The notes: a model not told the origin generated them from the letters alone. 34,767 nucleotides of DNA from Pseudomonas sichuanensis (GCF_003231305.1 NZ_QKVM01000063.1:1-34767), one strand, 5' to 3'; shown: positions 15,852 through 24,526, numbered from the stretch's first letter. Translations and numbers: made by a program.

Positions 15852-16685
15852 TCACTCCAGGGTGGCGGTCAGCTCCGGGTTGCCAAAGCCCTGCAAGGTG
15901 GCGTTTGACTTGTCGAAGTAGGCGCGCCAGAAGGTTTCCAGGTTCTGGATCATCTTGCCGCTGCGGTAGCCGTTCTTGGCCGTGGTCGGCACGAACGCCG
16001 CGCCGTGCACGTAGATGCGCGCGCCGCCGAAATCGGCCAGCAGGTTCTGCTTCTGCACTTTGGCCAGCTCGACGTTGGGGTCGATCTGGCGAATACCGTT
16101 GGCCTGGTAGAAGCTGCCGAAGTCGCTGTATTCGAGCATGTCCGACATAACCAGGATGACGTGCTCGTTGACGTTTTCGGCCTTCTGCAGGTCTTCGCCG
16201 ACCGCCTTGAGGCTGAACAGGATCTCGCTGCGCGGAATGTCCGAGCTGGACTTGCCCATGACCCCGGCGAACGCCTTGCCGAAACGCTGGTACAACAGCG
16301 CCGACTGGCCTTTGAGGCAGTTGTCGAGCTTACGTGCCGACATCATCGGCACATTGCCCAGCACCGCCTCGTCGAGGGGCTTTTCCAGCTCGGCGGCATA
16401 TTGCAGGCGCGTGTAGTGCCCGTCCAGGTAGGCGCTGAACGAGTACAGGCGCAGCTTATCGCCCGGCTGCAGGAAGCGCTTGATGTGCCCCCATGCAGTG
16501 CGTTGCAGGTCAGTGGTCAAGGGCGTGGTCTGGTCGACCACGACGGTGAGCAGGCGCCCCGAGGGGGCGCTGCGGAACTCGTCGACCCGGGCCTGGGTGT
16601 AGCAGCTTGGCAGGTCATTGCGCTCGGCCGCCATCAGGGCGCTCGGCGCAAGGATCAGGGCAAGCAGCAGGCGCTTGAGTTTCAT
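15852..16685 (-). CDS. Secreted VWA-like protein of an uncharacterised envelope cluster
   Basis: A 277-residue protein with a signal peptide (MKLKRLLLALILAPSALMAA). The mature part has a VWA-like pattern: strand LLTVVVDQTTPL (Asp51) where the MIDAS aspartate would be, but with Gln-Thr-Thr in place of the usual Asp-x-Ser-x-Ser, then KLRLYSFSAYLDG, and later VILVMSDMLEYS (Asp182). Metal binding is therefore uncertain. Three cysteines (28, 123 and none paired nearby) give no clear disulfide. GGAGG five bases before the ATG at 16685 supports that start over the longer frame. It ends a three-gene minus-strand set after a membrane protein, 75 bases away. I do not recognise a named family. Confidence 0.7.
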   Translation of the reverse strand: MKLKRLLLALILAPSALMAAERNDLPSCYTQARVDEFRSAPSGRLLTVVVDQTTPLTTDLQRTAWGHIKRFLQPGDKLRLYSFSAYLDGHYTRLQYAAELEKPLDEAVLGNVPMMSARKLDNCLKGQSALLYQRFGKAFAGVMGKSSSDIPRSEILFSLKAVGEDLQKAENVNEHVILVMSDMLEYSDFGSFYQANGIRQIDPNVELAKVQKQNLLADFGGARIYVHGAAFVPTTAKNGYRSGKMIQNLETFWRAYFDKSNATLQGFGNPELTATLE

Positions 16686-16760
16686 CGTACCTCCGAAGGG
16701 GGTGTGCCCGGGCCGAGGCGCTACCCCTGTGGGCAACGCCTCGGCGGGCGGTGAATCCGG

Positions 16761-18653
16761 TCAGGCCGGCTGGCTGTTGGGCTTGTCCAGCATCTGCAGG
16801 CGGCGGGCACGCTTGAGCGTGTCGAGCTCGGCCCCCAGGCGCTGTGCCACGTAGGCCAGGTCGTCCTCGTGGAACTCGGTCAGGTCGCCGTACCGGTGCG
16901 GGTCGAACCCGCCGGCGGCAGGTGCGTGCGCTGGCGCGGCGGCTACCACCGGCTGAACGGGTGCGGGTGCCGGGGCAACCGGCTCGACCGGCGCAGGCGC
17001 GACCGCCACTTCCACCACCGGGGCTGGCACGGCGACTGGCGCAGGGGCTGGCGCGACGGTCACGGTGACCGGTGCGGCGGCGGTCACCGCCACCGCCGGT
17101 TGACTGACATCCACGCTGAACATGGTCACCAGGCCATTGAAGGAATCGCGGTACTCCTGCAGCTGCGGGTCGTTCATCTGGGCGATGCGTGGGCGTGCAA
17201 CCCGGATGATCTCCTGGATGCGCGCGTTGTCTTCGGCGTCGATGGCGGCCCTGAGGTCTTTGAGCGTCTTGACGAGGTATGCCTCCACCACCTTGAGGCT
17301 TTCATTGGCCATGCTGTCGGCGTTCTCTTTCTTGCGAAGGAACGCCCGGCGCGCTTCCTGCTCGGCGATGAATACGCTGAAGGTGCGCTTGGCGTTGTCC
17401 TTGCGCAGCTTCTCGCGGTCGTCGCCGTTGACCCGGAACACGCTCAGTTGCAGGGACTGCAGCTTGCCCAGCGAGTCCTGGGCATCGGTGGCAACTTCGC
17501 GCGCCTTGGTTTCGTGGTAACGCACGAAATCGGCGGCGCTGGAGAACTTGCGCACCAGGTCCCAGGCGACCCGCGAGTGGGTGCCGGCGAAGCCGTAGCG
17601 GTAGGCCAGGAAGGTACTGGTGAGCTGGATGAAGATGAACAGCCCGCTGAGCACGGCGAAGGTCACCAGCGAAGCACGGTGCAGCGCGTCGATCTGATCC
17701 TGGGCCGACTTGCCCGCCGCCTCGTTGGCGATTCCTTGCATATCGCTCGGTACCGGGAAGCTGTCGTCAGCGCCAGCCGGGAAGTCATCGGCCGCTTGCG
17801 ATACCGCCGGCGGATGGGCGATCAACTCGGCTTCCTGGGCGTTGAGGGTTTCGGTGCGCACCCAGAAGGCCGCGATCGCCAGGCCCAGGATGAACACGCC
17901 ATAGGCGACCACCACGCCAAAGCGTTTGGCCGGCTTGTCGCCGTTCTTGGGCAGCTTCACCCGATTGAGCATCTGCTGGTAATGCGGCTTGCCATCATCG
18001 ATGTGGGTATTGTCGAGGGTCACCAGGTGAGTACGCACCATGTCGCCGTCGGCACCCGAGGCGCGCACGTTCTCGTAGCCGAGAATCTTCGCCACCACGT
18101 TGTTGAGGTAAAGCTGGCGGCCGGCGAACTCGGACAGGAACACGCCGACGATCGAGATCACCAGGCCGATGGCGAAGGCACCGGCGATGGCGGTGTTCGG
18201 AGTAGCCAGGGTCAGGGCGAACGGCGCCAGGGCGAAGCCGAAGGCGCTGGCCTCGATCAGCATCAGCACGATGATCAGCAGCCACAGGCTGAAGCCCTTC
18301 TCGTGGCGGTTGTCTTCGTCGATCTTGCCCAGGTAGTCCTGGCAACGACGGAAGTTGGCTTCCGATGGCTGGTGTTTGCGGTAGTAGGTTTCGTAGAGGC
18401 GGCACAGCTGCGCCTCGGACTCGTAGAAACCGACGGCGTTCGGGCACTGCTCGTCAGCCTCCTCGCGCGAGCCCGGGTGCTTCACCCAATGGGCAACGCG
18501 CCCGAACCATGGCATGTCGATACGCAGCCTCATCAGCCAGTAACGGACCTCATACCAGTGGGTGATGATCGGGATCGCCAGGAACAGGGTCGTGACGATC
18601 GGCACCACGATGTGCCAGTAAAGCGAAAAGAATGTGCGGATGGCATCTAGCAT
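16761..18653 (-). CDS. Five-helix membrane protein of an uncharacterised envelope cluster
   Basis: A 630-residue protein with likely membrane helices at about 11-31, 121-150, 155-177, 245-264 and 327-350. Between helices 3 and 4 lies a soluble segment (IDDGKPHYQQMLNRVKLP), and after helix 5 a long, charged, helical region (about 365-515) followed by a Pro/Ala/Val-rich linker (about 517-585) and a short C-terminal segment with HRYGDLTEFHEDDL. The layout resembles a scaffold joining the inner membrane to a long soluble arm, as in energised trans-envelope complexes, but no motor or transport motif is seen. It starts 12 bases after the OmpA-domain lipoprotein gene, so the two are almost certainly cotranscribed. 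Function unknown. Confidence 0.75.
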   Translation of the reverse strand: MLDAIRTFFSLYWHIVVPIVTTLFLAIPIITHWYEVRYWLMRLRIDMPWFGRVAHWVKHPGSREEADEQCPNAVGFYESEAQLCRLYETYYRKHQPSEANFRRCQDYLGKIDEDNRHEKGFSLWLLIIVLMLIEASAFGFALAPFALTLATPNTAIAGAFAIGLVISIVGVFLSEFAGRQLYLNNVVAKILGYENVRASGADGDMVRTHLVTLDNTHIDDGKPHYQQMLNRVKLPKNGDKPAKRFGVVVAYGVFILGLAIAAFWVRTETLNAQEAELIAHPPAVSQAADDFPAGADDSFPVPSDMQGIANEAAGKSAQDQIDALHRASLVTFAVLSGLFIFIQLTSTFLAYRYGFAGTHSRVAWDLVRKFSSAADFVRYHETKAREVATDAQDSLGKLQSLQLSVFRVNGDDREKLRKDNAKRTFSVFIAEQEARRAFLRKKENADSMANESLKVVEAYLVKTLKDLRAAIDAEDNARIQEIIRVARPRIAQMNDPQLQEYRDSFNGLVTMFSVDVSQPAVAVTAAAPVTVTVAPAPAPVAVPAPVVEVAVAPAPVEPVAPAPAPVQPVVAAAPAHAPAAGGFDPHRYGDLTEFHEDDLAYVAQRLGAELDTLKRARRLQMLDKPNSQPA

Positions 18654-18665
18654 TGGTTGGTCCTG

Positions 18666-20180
18666 TTAGCGCGCAAGCTTGGGTTTGAACTGGGCGACGT
18701 AGGCGTTGTTCTGTTTGGGGTAGTAGATCTCGCCGGCGACGGCGGAACCGGCACGCTTGTCGAAGACGATGTCCATGCAGGTGACGGGGGTTTTCTTCTG
18801 ATCCACCGCGAAGACCCGATAGAGGATCTGGGTTTCACCTTCGTAGGTGTTGGCCACCGAGCTGTACACCGGGCTCTGCTTCTTCGAGCCGCTGGCGAAG
18901 TCGGAGATGAACTGCATCTTCGGCGCCACCGCCACCTGGGCGTTGTCACGCAGGATGCCCACCGGGCCGACCGTGGCCACATGGCCATTGACCTTGCTGC
19001 CCCAGACCTGGCCGTTGAGGCCGGGGAAGAAGTCGTTGGTGCGGTAGTCCTTCAGGGTGGCGCCGGTAGCCAGGTTCTTCACCTCGCCCTCGACCCGCGG
19101 CAGGTCGCCCACGCACGAGGTCACCGGCGCGCTGGCGTAGGCCGGGCTGATGACCGAGAAGGTCGAGCTTTTGGGGGTGATGTTCGAGGCCAGTGCCGAC
19201 TGGGTGCTGGTGACCGGTTCCCCGCCGAAGTCGATGCCGCCCTTGCCATCGAGCTGCACGATGACCGCCGCTGCGGGCTGGTCGGGCAAGGTCGGCGCCT
19301 TGTCGTTGTGCACCGGCGCAGGCGCACGGGTGGTTTTTGCCACCGTCACCTTCTTGCCCGGCGCCTGGGCCTTCACCTTGGGTTGCGCCGCCGTGCCATG
19401 GGCCAGGTACTTGGCGTTGCTGCGCTCGTCGTTGACCCGCTTGACCAGCACCTGCTCGTTGTCCACCTCGACGAACTCGACGCGGCGGTTCTGCGCGCGC
19501 CCGGTGTCACTGGCGTTGTCGGCCAGTGGGCGCGAGGCGCCGGCGCCCTGATAATAGATGTCCTGCCGGGCGATACCGGCGCTGGCGAGGATATCGCCCA
19601 CGGCGCGGGCGCGCTGCTCGGACAGGCGCTGGTTCAGCTCGGCGCTGCCGGTGGAGTCGGTGTGCCCGACCACCAGTACCTTCTTGCTCGGTTTATCAGG
19701 TTCGGCCTTGCCAAGGTTGCTGGCGAACTCCCGGGCCAGGGCGCTGAGCTTGCGCGTGCCGTCGGCGGTCAGGGTGGCGGAGCCGGAGGGGAACATCTCC
19801 TGCATCTGCACCTGGGCCTCGAGGCCGACCGAGGCCTTCTTGCCAGTGTTGGCGTCGACCACCTCGATTTCACGCACCTGCGCCTGCAGCCCTTCCTGGG
19901 TGGCGACCGCCTTGAGCCGGTCGACCCGCTGCTTGTAGGCATAGCCTGCGGCGCAGCCCACCGCCCCACCGGCCACCGAGCCTGCGGCGATCTGCTTGCC
20001 GTTGCCCCCCGCCGCCGCCACGATCGCCCCGCCGATCACGGCACCGGCCAGCGCACCCGCGCCGCAGGCGAAACCGCTGGAGTTGTCACCGAGCGTCTTG
20101 TCGATGGTGGCGCAACCACTCAATCCGAGCGCGACCGCCGCGGCCAGCGCAGTGGGCCGCATGAAGCTGGAGCCGAACAT
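18666..20180 (-). CDS. OmpA-domain lipoprotein of an uncharacterised envelope cluster
   Basis: A 504-residue outer-membrane lipoprotein. The signal ends in the lipobox LSGC (Cys23). Residues about 38-82 are a glycine-zipper stretch (GAGALAGAVIGGAIVAAAGG). The OmpA peptidoglycan-binding domain covers about 115-240, with GHTDSTGSAELNQRLSEQRA (172-191) and NRRVEF (231-236). A Lys/Ala/Pro linker leads to a C-terminal domain of about 150 residues with two cysteines that I do not recognise. The start at 20180 is preferred to 20396 because it gives an intact lipoprotein signal with AGGAAGGG upstream; Met7 (20162) is a possible alternative. First gene of the three-gene set; it would tie the inner-membrane partner to the cell wall and outer membrane. 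Confidence 0.85.
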   Translation of the reverse strand: MFGSSFMRPTALAAAVALGLSGCATIDKTLGDNSSGFACGAGALAGAVIGGAIVAAAGGNGKQIAAGSVAGGAVGCAAGYAYKQRVDRLKAVATQEGLQAQVREIEVVDANTGKKASVGLEAQVQMQEMFPSGSATLTADGTRKLSALAREFASNLGKAEPDKPSKKVLVVGHTDSTGSAELNQRLSEQRARAVGDILASAGIARQDIYYQGAGASRPLADNASDTGRAQNRRVEFVEVDNEQVLVKRVNDERSNAKYLAHGTAAQPKVKAQAPGKKVTVAKTTRAPAPVHNDKAPTLPDQPAAAVIVQLDGKGGIDFGGEPVTSTQSALASNITPKSSTFSVISPAYASAPVTSCVGDLPRVEGEVKNLATGATLKDYRTNDFFPGLNGQVWGSKVNGHVATVGPVGILRDNAQVAVAPKMQFISDFASGSKKQSPVYSSVANTYEGETQILYRVFAVDQKKTPVTCMDIVFDKRAGSAVAGEIYYPKQNNAYVAQFKPKLAR

Positions 20181-20197
20181 TTCCCTTCCTCTTTGCT

Positions 20198-20213
20198 GCC
20201 CGCTGCAGCGGGC
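20198..20213. other. GC palindrome in the leader of the lipoprotein gene
   Basis: GCCCGCTGCAGCGGGC is a perfect 16-base palindrome placed just before the ribosome site of the lipoprotein gene. On the plus strand GTTTTTC follows, giving terminator form, but no plus-strand gene precedes it. It is more likely a leader hairpin or protein site. The rest of this 412-base divergent region (20181-20592) holds no gene. Confidence 0.4.
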
Positions 20214-20526
20214 GTTTTTCAGCGTCAGTGCCGGATGCCTGTCCGCCGTGCCCGGCAGCATCTTTGTAAATCCGCTTGAAAATGGCGCGTGCGCACACCG
20301 ACAACGGGCCTGCTGGCAGGCTCGCCGGGGCGATAAAGGGGGAGTGGTGACAGGGACTCCATTCCCGCGGGTACGCAGCCTTTCCTGGCGTTTCATGGCT
20401 AGGGGCCACTAGTTACTATGAAACTGCCAGTATTACAAGATTTGTCCAAGAAACCGGCGTCAAACTGCCGCACGGGCGCCGCCTTGACGCGGGTGACGAC
20501 AATCAGAGCGCGCTCAGGCCAGCACC

Positions 20527-20532
20527 TATAAT
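20527..20532 (+). promoter_or_regulatory. Possible -10 box before the protease-rhodanese gene
   Basis: A perfect TATAAT lies about 60 bases before the GTG start at 20593. No good -35 hexamer is present at the proper distance (CAGAGC at 17 bases), so promoter strength or activator need is unclear. Confidence 0.35.
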
Positions 20533-20592
20533 TGCCTGCTACTGGCCCGGCGCCACCGGGGCCAGCCAGGCGACCGACTGCTGGAGTACACC

Positions 20593-23220
20593 GTGAGCCT
20601 TCCATGCCGACGCTGTTGGCCATTGCTGGCCCTGGCCCTCGCCTGCCCCGCCCATGCGGCGGTGGACGCCGTCGACAACAACACGCTGAACACCCTGCGC
20701 GCCGAGGCCGAAGCCGGCGACCCGGCCGCTGCCCAGCGCTACGGCTGCCTGTTCGTCGACCAGCCAGGTGTCGAGCCGGATGCCGCCAAGGCCCGCCAGT
20801 GGGTGGAACAGGGGCGCAACCTGCCCGCCCTGCTGCGCCGCGCCGACGCAGGCGACACCGACGCCATGGTGCAGATCGGCGATACCTACTTCGACACCTG
20901 CCTGCACGACAGCTTTGCCCCGTTGGCCATGCCCTGGTACCGCAAGGCGGTGGCCGGCGGCGATATCCGCCGCGCCTGGCGCTTGATGGACGATGCGCGG
21001 ACGCTGGACGAGAAGCGCCACTGGGCCGAGATTGCCGCCGCCATCGTCACCCCCGAGGGCAAGCCCAGGGACAACCGCTATGGCGGCGAGACGTTTTTCG
21101 CCAACCTCGCCGAGCACAACGGCCACGATATCCCCTGGGGGCTGCGCCATGCGCCCGGCACCCGCTACCTGAGCCTGCGCCCGGTGCAGGTTCGCCTCAA
21201 GCCCGACCCCGCGTCCCCGGTGATCCAGGACCTCGGCCGCTGGCACCTGGTGTATGCGCGCCCGGCCCAGACGCCCGGCTGGCTGGCGGTGATTGCGGCC
21301 AGCGAAGGCCCCTACCCGGATACCTTGGGCTACCTGAACCGTATCGATACAGCCTCGGTGGCGCGTTTTCTCGACCGGCAACCGCAGGTGCGTCCCGACC
21401 GTCAGGCGGTGTATGGCCTGGTGGGTTATTTGCGCGAAGCGGACCTGGCCAACCTCGACCAGCCTGCCCCCCTGCCCTTGCCCACGGCGGGCCTGACGCC
21501 CGTACCCTCGCTGTGGCGCGGTATCGGCGTCGAGGAAGACCGCCAGTTCATCACCGATTTCAGCCAGCCGCCCTATGACGCCCTGGTGCAGGTGAAAGCC
21601 CAGGCCGGCAGTTGCAGCGGTGCCGTGGTGGGCACGCCGACCCTGGTGGTCACCGCCGGCCACTGCGTCGACAAGACCGACCGTAAAGGCAAGGTGCAGG
21701 TGATATTCGAACGCTCGGCCGCGCACAAGGAGGTGATCCCGGCCACCTTGGTCAGTTACCAGCACAAGGGCGGCGCGGACTGGGCCATCCTGCGCCTGCG
21801 CAAGGCGCCCGCCACGCCGGTGACGCCGCTGGCCTTCGCCGACAACTTCGACGCCTCCCGCTCGGCGCAACTGAACGTCGCCGCCATCGGCTACCCCGGC
21901 GACCTGTTCAAGCTGTCCATGGCCAGGCTGGGCTTTGTCGCGCCTTCGCTCAAGCAGTGCACCCTGGACATCAGCCGGCACAGCTACAACGCCCAGCAAC
22001 GGACCCTCCTGTTCAACCACTACTGCAACATCTGGTTCGGCGACTCTGGTGGCCCCCTGCTGGTGTGGAACCCCGTCAACGCCCGTTTCGAACTGCTGGG
22101 CGTGCACGCTGGCGTGGACGATGGCTTCGAAGGCACCCACCGCAAGACCCTGTTCAGCGACAGCCGCTTCAGGGCCCTGATGTACAAGGCTTATCAGGAC
22201 GTGGAGGTGCCGTTGCTGGGCAACCGCCAGCAGGCGTTGGACAAGGCGGCCTACTTCCGCCCGGCGCAGCAGGCCGACAAGGACAACCCCGGGGTCTCGA
22301 CGGTGGCACGGGCCTACCGCGAGCGGGTCGAGAGCCTGTATTTCGACCGCTCGACCCTGAGCCTGGCGCTGATCGAAGCCCTGCGCCAGCAGGCCGGCCA
22401 AAGGCCACGGCTGGATACACCTGACAAGTTGGGTTTCTGGACCACGCCGCCGGAGGACGGCTTCAAGGTGATCGGGCCCATCGATGAAGCCCGCCTGGCT
22501 TGCATGGCCACCTGTAACAAGGCGGTGCTGCGCGCCAGTGGCGCCAGCTTGCGCTATGGCGAGCCGGTCGATTTGCAGCAGATGGCCAGGCGCGACGACA
22601 CCTTGGTGATGCCGGGCTCGCGACGTGTCATCGTGGGCGGCGATCTGTTTCACGTGGGCAACGATGGCCGGGTGGACGCCGTTGCCCGGCAGTTCATGAA
22701 CCTCAAGGCCAGTGGCCCGGGGTTCAACGCGTTTTACCAGAGCCGCTACGGCGAGCCCGCCGAGACAGTGGCCAAGGAGGAGTCGCTGGCCACGGATGTC
22801 GAGCCCACCGGCGTGCTGCATGCCGGACCGAGCCTTGGCAGCGACACCCCCATCGGCATTCCCGGTGGCCAGCTGATCACGACGGCAGCGCTTACCCGCG
22901 AACTTGCCACGCCCAAGCCGCCCGTGGTGATTGCCGCCATGGGCGCCAGTACCGGCATACCCGGTGCCATCGACCTGCACTACGGCGCCGAGGGCGGCAA
23001 CTTCAGCGACAAGACCCAGCAACGCCTGGCCAACGACCTGCAAGCGTTGACCCACGGTGACAAGGCGCGGGCGCTGGTGTTCTATGGCCACCACCCACAA
23101 TGCTGGATGAGCTATAACAGCGCGCTGCGCGCCATTGCCCTGGGCTACCGCCAGGTGTATTGGTACCGCGGCGGGGTGAAGGCGTGGGTCAGGTCGGGGG
23201 CACCGCTGGACTGGCTGTGA
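20593..23220 (+). CDS. Secreted Sel1-trypsin-rhodanese multidomain protein
   Basis: An 875-residue exported protein. After a signal peptide (about 1-22) come Sel1-like helical repeats (about 30-145: AEAGDPAAAQRYG, ADAGDTDAMVQIGD), then a region of about 180-250 that may be an SH3-like module. A trypsin-like domain follows with the full triad: TAGHC (His357), ADWAIL (Asp396), GDSGGPLL (Ser485). A middle region (about 540-760) is unassigned. The last 100 residues look like a rhodanese domain of the CxxCW-like kind, with HHPQCWMSYNSA (Cys837), ALGYRQVYWYRGGVKAW. The protein therefore may both cut proteins and handle sulfur or thiols in the periplasm. The GTG start has GGAG six bases upstream. 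It is divergent from the lipoprotein cluster. I know no named protein with this order. Confidence 0.85.
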   Translation: MSLPCRRCWPLLALALACPAHAAVDAVDNNTLNTLRAEAEAGDPAAAQRYGCLFVDQPGVEPDAAKARQWVEQGRNLPALLRRADAGDTDAMVQIGDTYFDTCLHDSFAPLAMPWYRKAVAGGDIRRAWRLMDDARTLDEKRHWAEIAAAIVTPEGKPRDNRYGGETFFANLAEHNGHDIPWGLRHAPGTRYLSLRPVQVRLKPDPASPVIQDLGRWHLVYARPAQTPGWLAVIAASEGPYPDTLGYLNRIDTASVARFLDRQPQVRPDRQAVYGLVGYLREADLANLDQPAPLPLPTAGLTPVPSLWRGIGVEEDRQFITDFSQPPYDALVQVKAQAGSCSGAVVGTPTLVVTAGHCVDKTDRKGKVQVIFERSAAHKEVIPATLVSYQHKGGADWAILRLRKAPATPVTPLAFADNFDASRSAQLNVAAIGYPGDLFKLSMARLGFVAPSLKQCTLDISRHSYNAQQRTLLFNHYCNIWFGDSGGPLLVWNPVNARFELLGVHAGVDDGFEGTHRKTLFSDSRFRALMYKAYQDVEVPLLGNRQQALDKAAYFRPAQQADKDNPGVSTVARAYRERVESLYFDRSTLSLALIEALRQQAGQRPRLDTPDKLGFWTTPPEDGFKVIGPIDEARLACMATCNKAVLRASGASLRYGEPVDLQQMARRDDTLVMPGSRRVIVGGDLFHVGNDGRVDAVARQFMNLKASGPGFNAFYQSRYGEPAETVAKEESLATDVEPTGVLHAGPSLGSDTPIGIPGGQLITTAALTRELATPKPPVVIAAMGASTGIPGAIDLHYGAEGGNFSDKTQQRLANDLQALTHGDKARALVFYGHHPQCWMSYNSALRAIALGYRQVYWYRGGVKAWVRSGAPLDWL

Positions 23221-23270
23221 CAGGCCCACCACCCCGACCGAATGCAACCGTTCAACCTCAAGGCCCTGCC

Positions 23271-23744
23271 ATGAACCGAAAAGCACGACGTGCTGCAATG
23301 CTTGCCAGCCTGGCCGATGCCCCGGTGCCCGTGCGCAGGTTCGACGCTGACTGCATGACGCTGATACCCGAGTGCCGGTCGATCATCGACGCCCTTTCGC
23401 TCGTAGCAAACGGCGGCGCGCAATGGGCGCATCGCGCCGTCACGTTATGGTTCGATGGCCCGGCACCTGCGTGGGTGCTGCTCTACCAGTTCCCGGACAT
23501 GGCCCCTTACTTCGACTTCGCGTATAGCAGCAGGCAACCGCCGCAACAGGCCTTGGCCGCGTTACTGGCCAGGTACCCCCAGTGCAAACTGCTCGATTGG
23601 TCCCCCGGCCATCTTGTATGCCTTGAAGCGGTCGAGATGACCCTCGAAGCGCAGGCGGAGATGATCGGCGACTTTGCCGAAACGGTCTGGGCGCTGCGCG
23701 ACCCGGTGATCACGGTTTCCTACGAAGTACGAGGCAGGGCGTGA
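23271..23744 (+). CDS. Uncharacterised protein, 157 residues
   Basis: No signal peptide or membrane segment; the protein begins MNRKARRAAMLASLADAP and is soluble and acidic toward its end. Several Trp/Phe/Tyr residues (TLWFDGPAPAWVLLYQFPDM) suggest a compact domain, but no motif is recognised. The ATG at 23271 has AAGG eight bases upstream; the longer frame from 23160 overlaps the preceding gene and is not used. It lies 50 bases after the protease-rhodanese gene on the same strand, so cotranscription is possible. Confidence 0.6.
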   Translation: MNRKARRAAMLASLADAPVPVRRFDADCMTLIPECRSIIDALSLVANGGAQWAHRAVTLWFDGPAPAWVLLYQFPDMAPYFDFAYSSRQPPQQALAALLARYPQCKLLDWSPGHLVCLEAVEMTLEAQAEMIGDFAETVWALRDPVITVSYEVRGRA

Positions 23745-23803
23745 GGGGCCTGCGCTTGGCGCTTTCTTGCTAGACTCGCGCCTCTCGACGCCAATCGCCA
23801 CGG

Positions 23804-24526
23804 ATGCCACTTTTTGTCATGAGACACCTGCTCACGCCTCTGCTGTTTACCTGCTTCAGCCTCCAGGCACACGCCCAACCCGCAACGCTGCTTCCCGGTG
23901 AAGCGGAGTATCGGCAAGCGGCGCCGATCCTCGACGAGATTGACCGCAGAATGATGGAGCTGGTGAATCGACGCGAGCCAGACGGCCGAATGAACGAAGC
24001 GTCCAGGCTGGCGTTCGTCGATTACACACAGCAGCATCTACCCAGCGCCAACAAGCTGCTGGAGGCCGCCATCGCTGCCGGCAACCCGGCCGCTGAGTAT
24101 CGCTTGGCGCAGTTGCTCGGTGTTCTGGACGGCCAGGGGCAGCGTGCCAAGATATGCGGGTTGTTCAAATCGAGCCTCAATCGCGGCTTCACGCCTGCGG
24201 CGCTGCAAATGCGCGTGAACTGCCTGAGCGATATCGATACGCCCGAGTACATTGCGCAGGTCAAGGCCTTGCCGGAAATGCCCGGGCCTTATGCGCGCTA
24301 CTATCCGCAGCCGACCATCCTTGAGTACTGCTCGCAGGCTCGGCCAATGCCCACCGTGGTAATGCAACTTGATGAACCGGCCTTCAGGGCGAATCTGTAT
24401 TTCGCCATGCGCGATGTGTTGGTTGATACAGGCGCCAAAGACAAAAACGTGAAGTTTGCGTATCAGATGAAAGCCCTGGAGTACGGTTGCCCGCGGGTTC
24501 AGGGGTGGCTGGATAGGCAGATATAA
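23804..24526 (+). CDS. Secreted Sel1-like repeat protein
   Basis: A 240-residue exported protein. A signal peptide ends near AHAQPA. The start may be 23804 or, more typical for a signal peptide, the ATG at 23819 (MRHLLTPLLF); neither has a good ribosome site. The mature part is helical, with a Sel1-like unit (LLEAAIAAGNPAAEYRLAQLLGVLDG) and cysteines that could form disulfides. It shares the Sel1 theme with the large protease-rhodanese protein upstream, which suggests a related periplasmic job. It converges on an ABM-domain gene; the gap holds only a short CGCAATTGCG palindrome. Confidence 0.7.
   Translation: MPLFVMRHLLTPLLFTCFSLQAHAQPATLLPGEAEYRQAAPILDEIDRRMMELVNRREPDGRMNEASRLAFVDYTQQHLPSANKLLEAAIAAGNPAAEYRLAQLLGVLDGQGQRAKICGLFKSSLNRGFTPAALQMRVNCLSDIDTPEYIAQVKALPEMPGPYARYYPQPTILEYCSQARPMPTVVMQLDEPAFRANLYFAMRDVLVDTGAKDKNVKFAYQMKALEYGCPRVQGWLDRQI

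Noticed and set aside
15852..20180. Zorya-type anti-phage system (MotA/MotB-like membrane pair)
   Set aside because: The membrane protein has no visible MotA motif, the OmpA protein is a lipoprotein not a MotB-like anchored protein, and no helicase or nuclease gene follows.
20198..20219. Intrinsic terminator on the plus strand (palindrome followed by TTTTT)
   Set aside because: No plus-strand gene lies upstream to be terminated; kept only as a palindrome in the lipoprotein leader.
16869..20279. Two long plus-strand frames across the envelope cluster
   Set aside because: Products are repetitive and lack any motif, while the minus strand encodes an OmpA domain, membrane helices and a signal peptide.
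20539..23298. 919-codon minus-strand frame across the protease fusion
   Set aside because: Shadow frame; the plus strand has the complete catalytic triad and a signal peptide.
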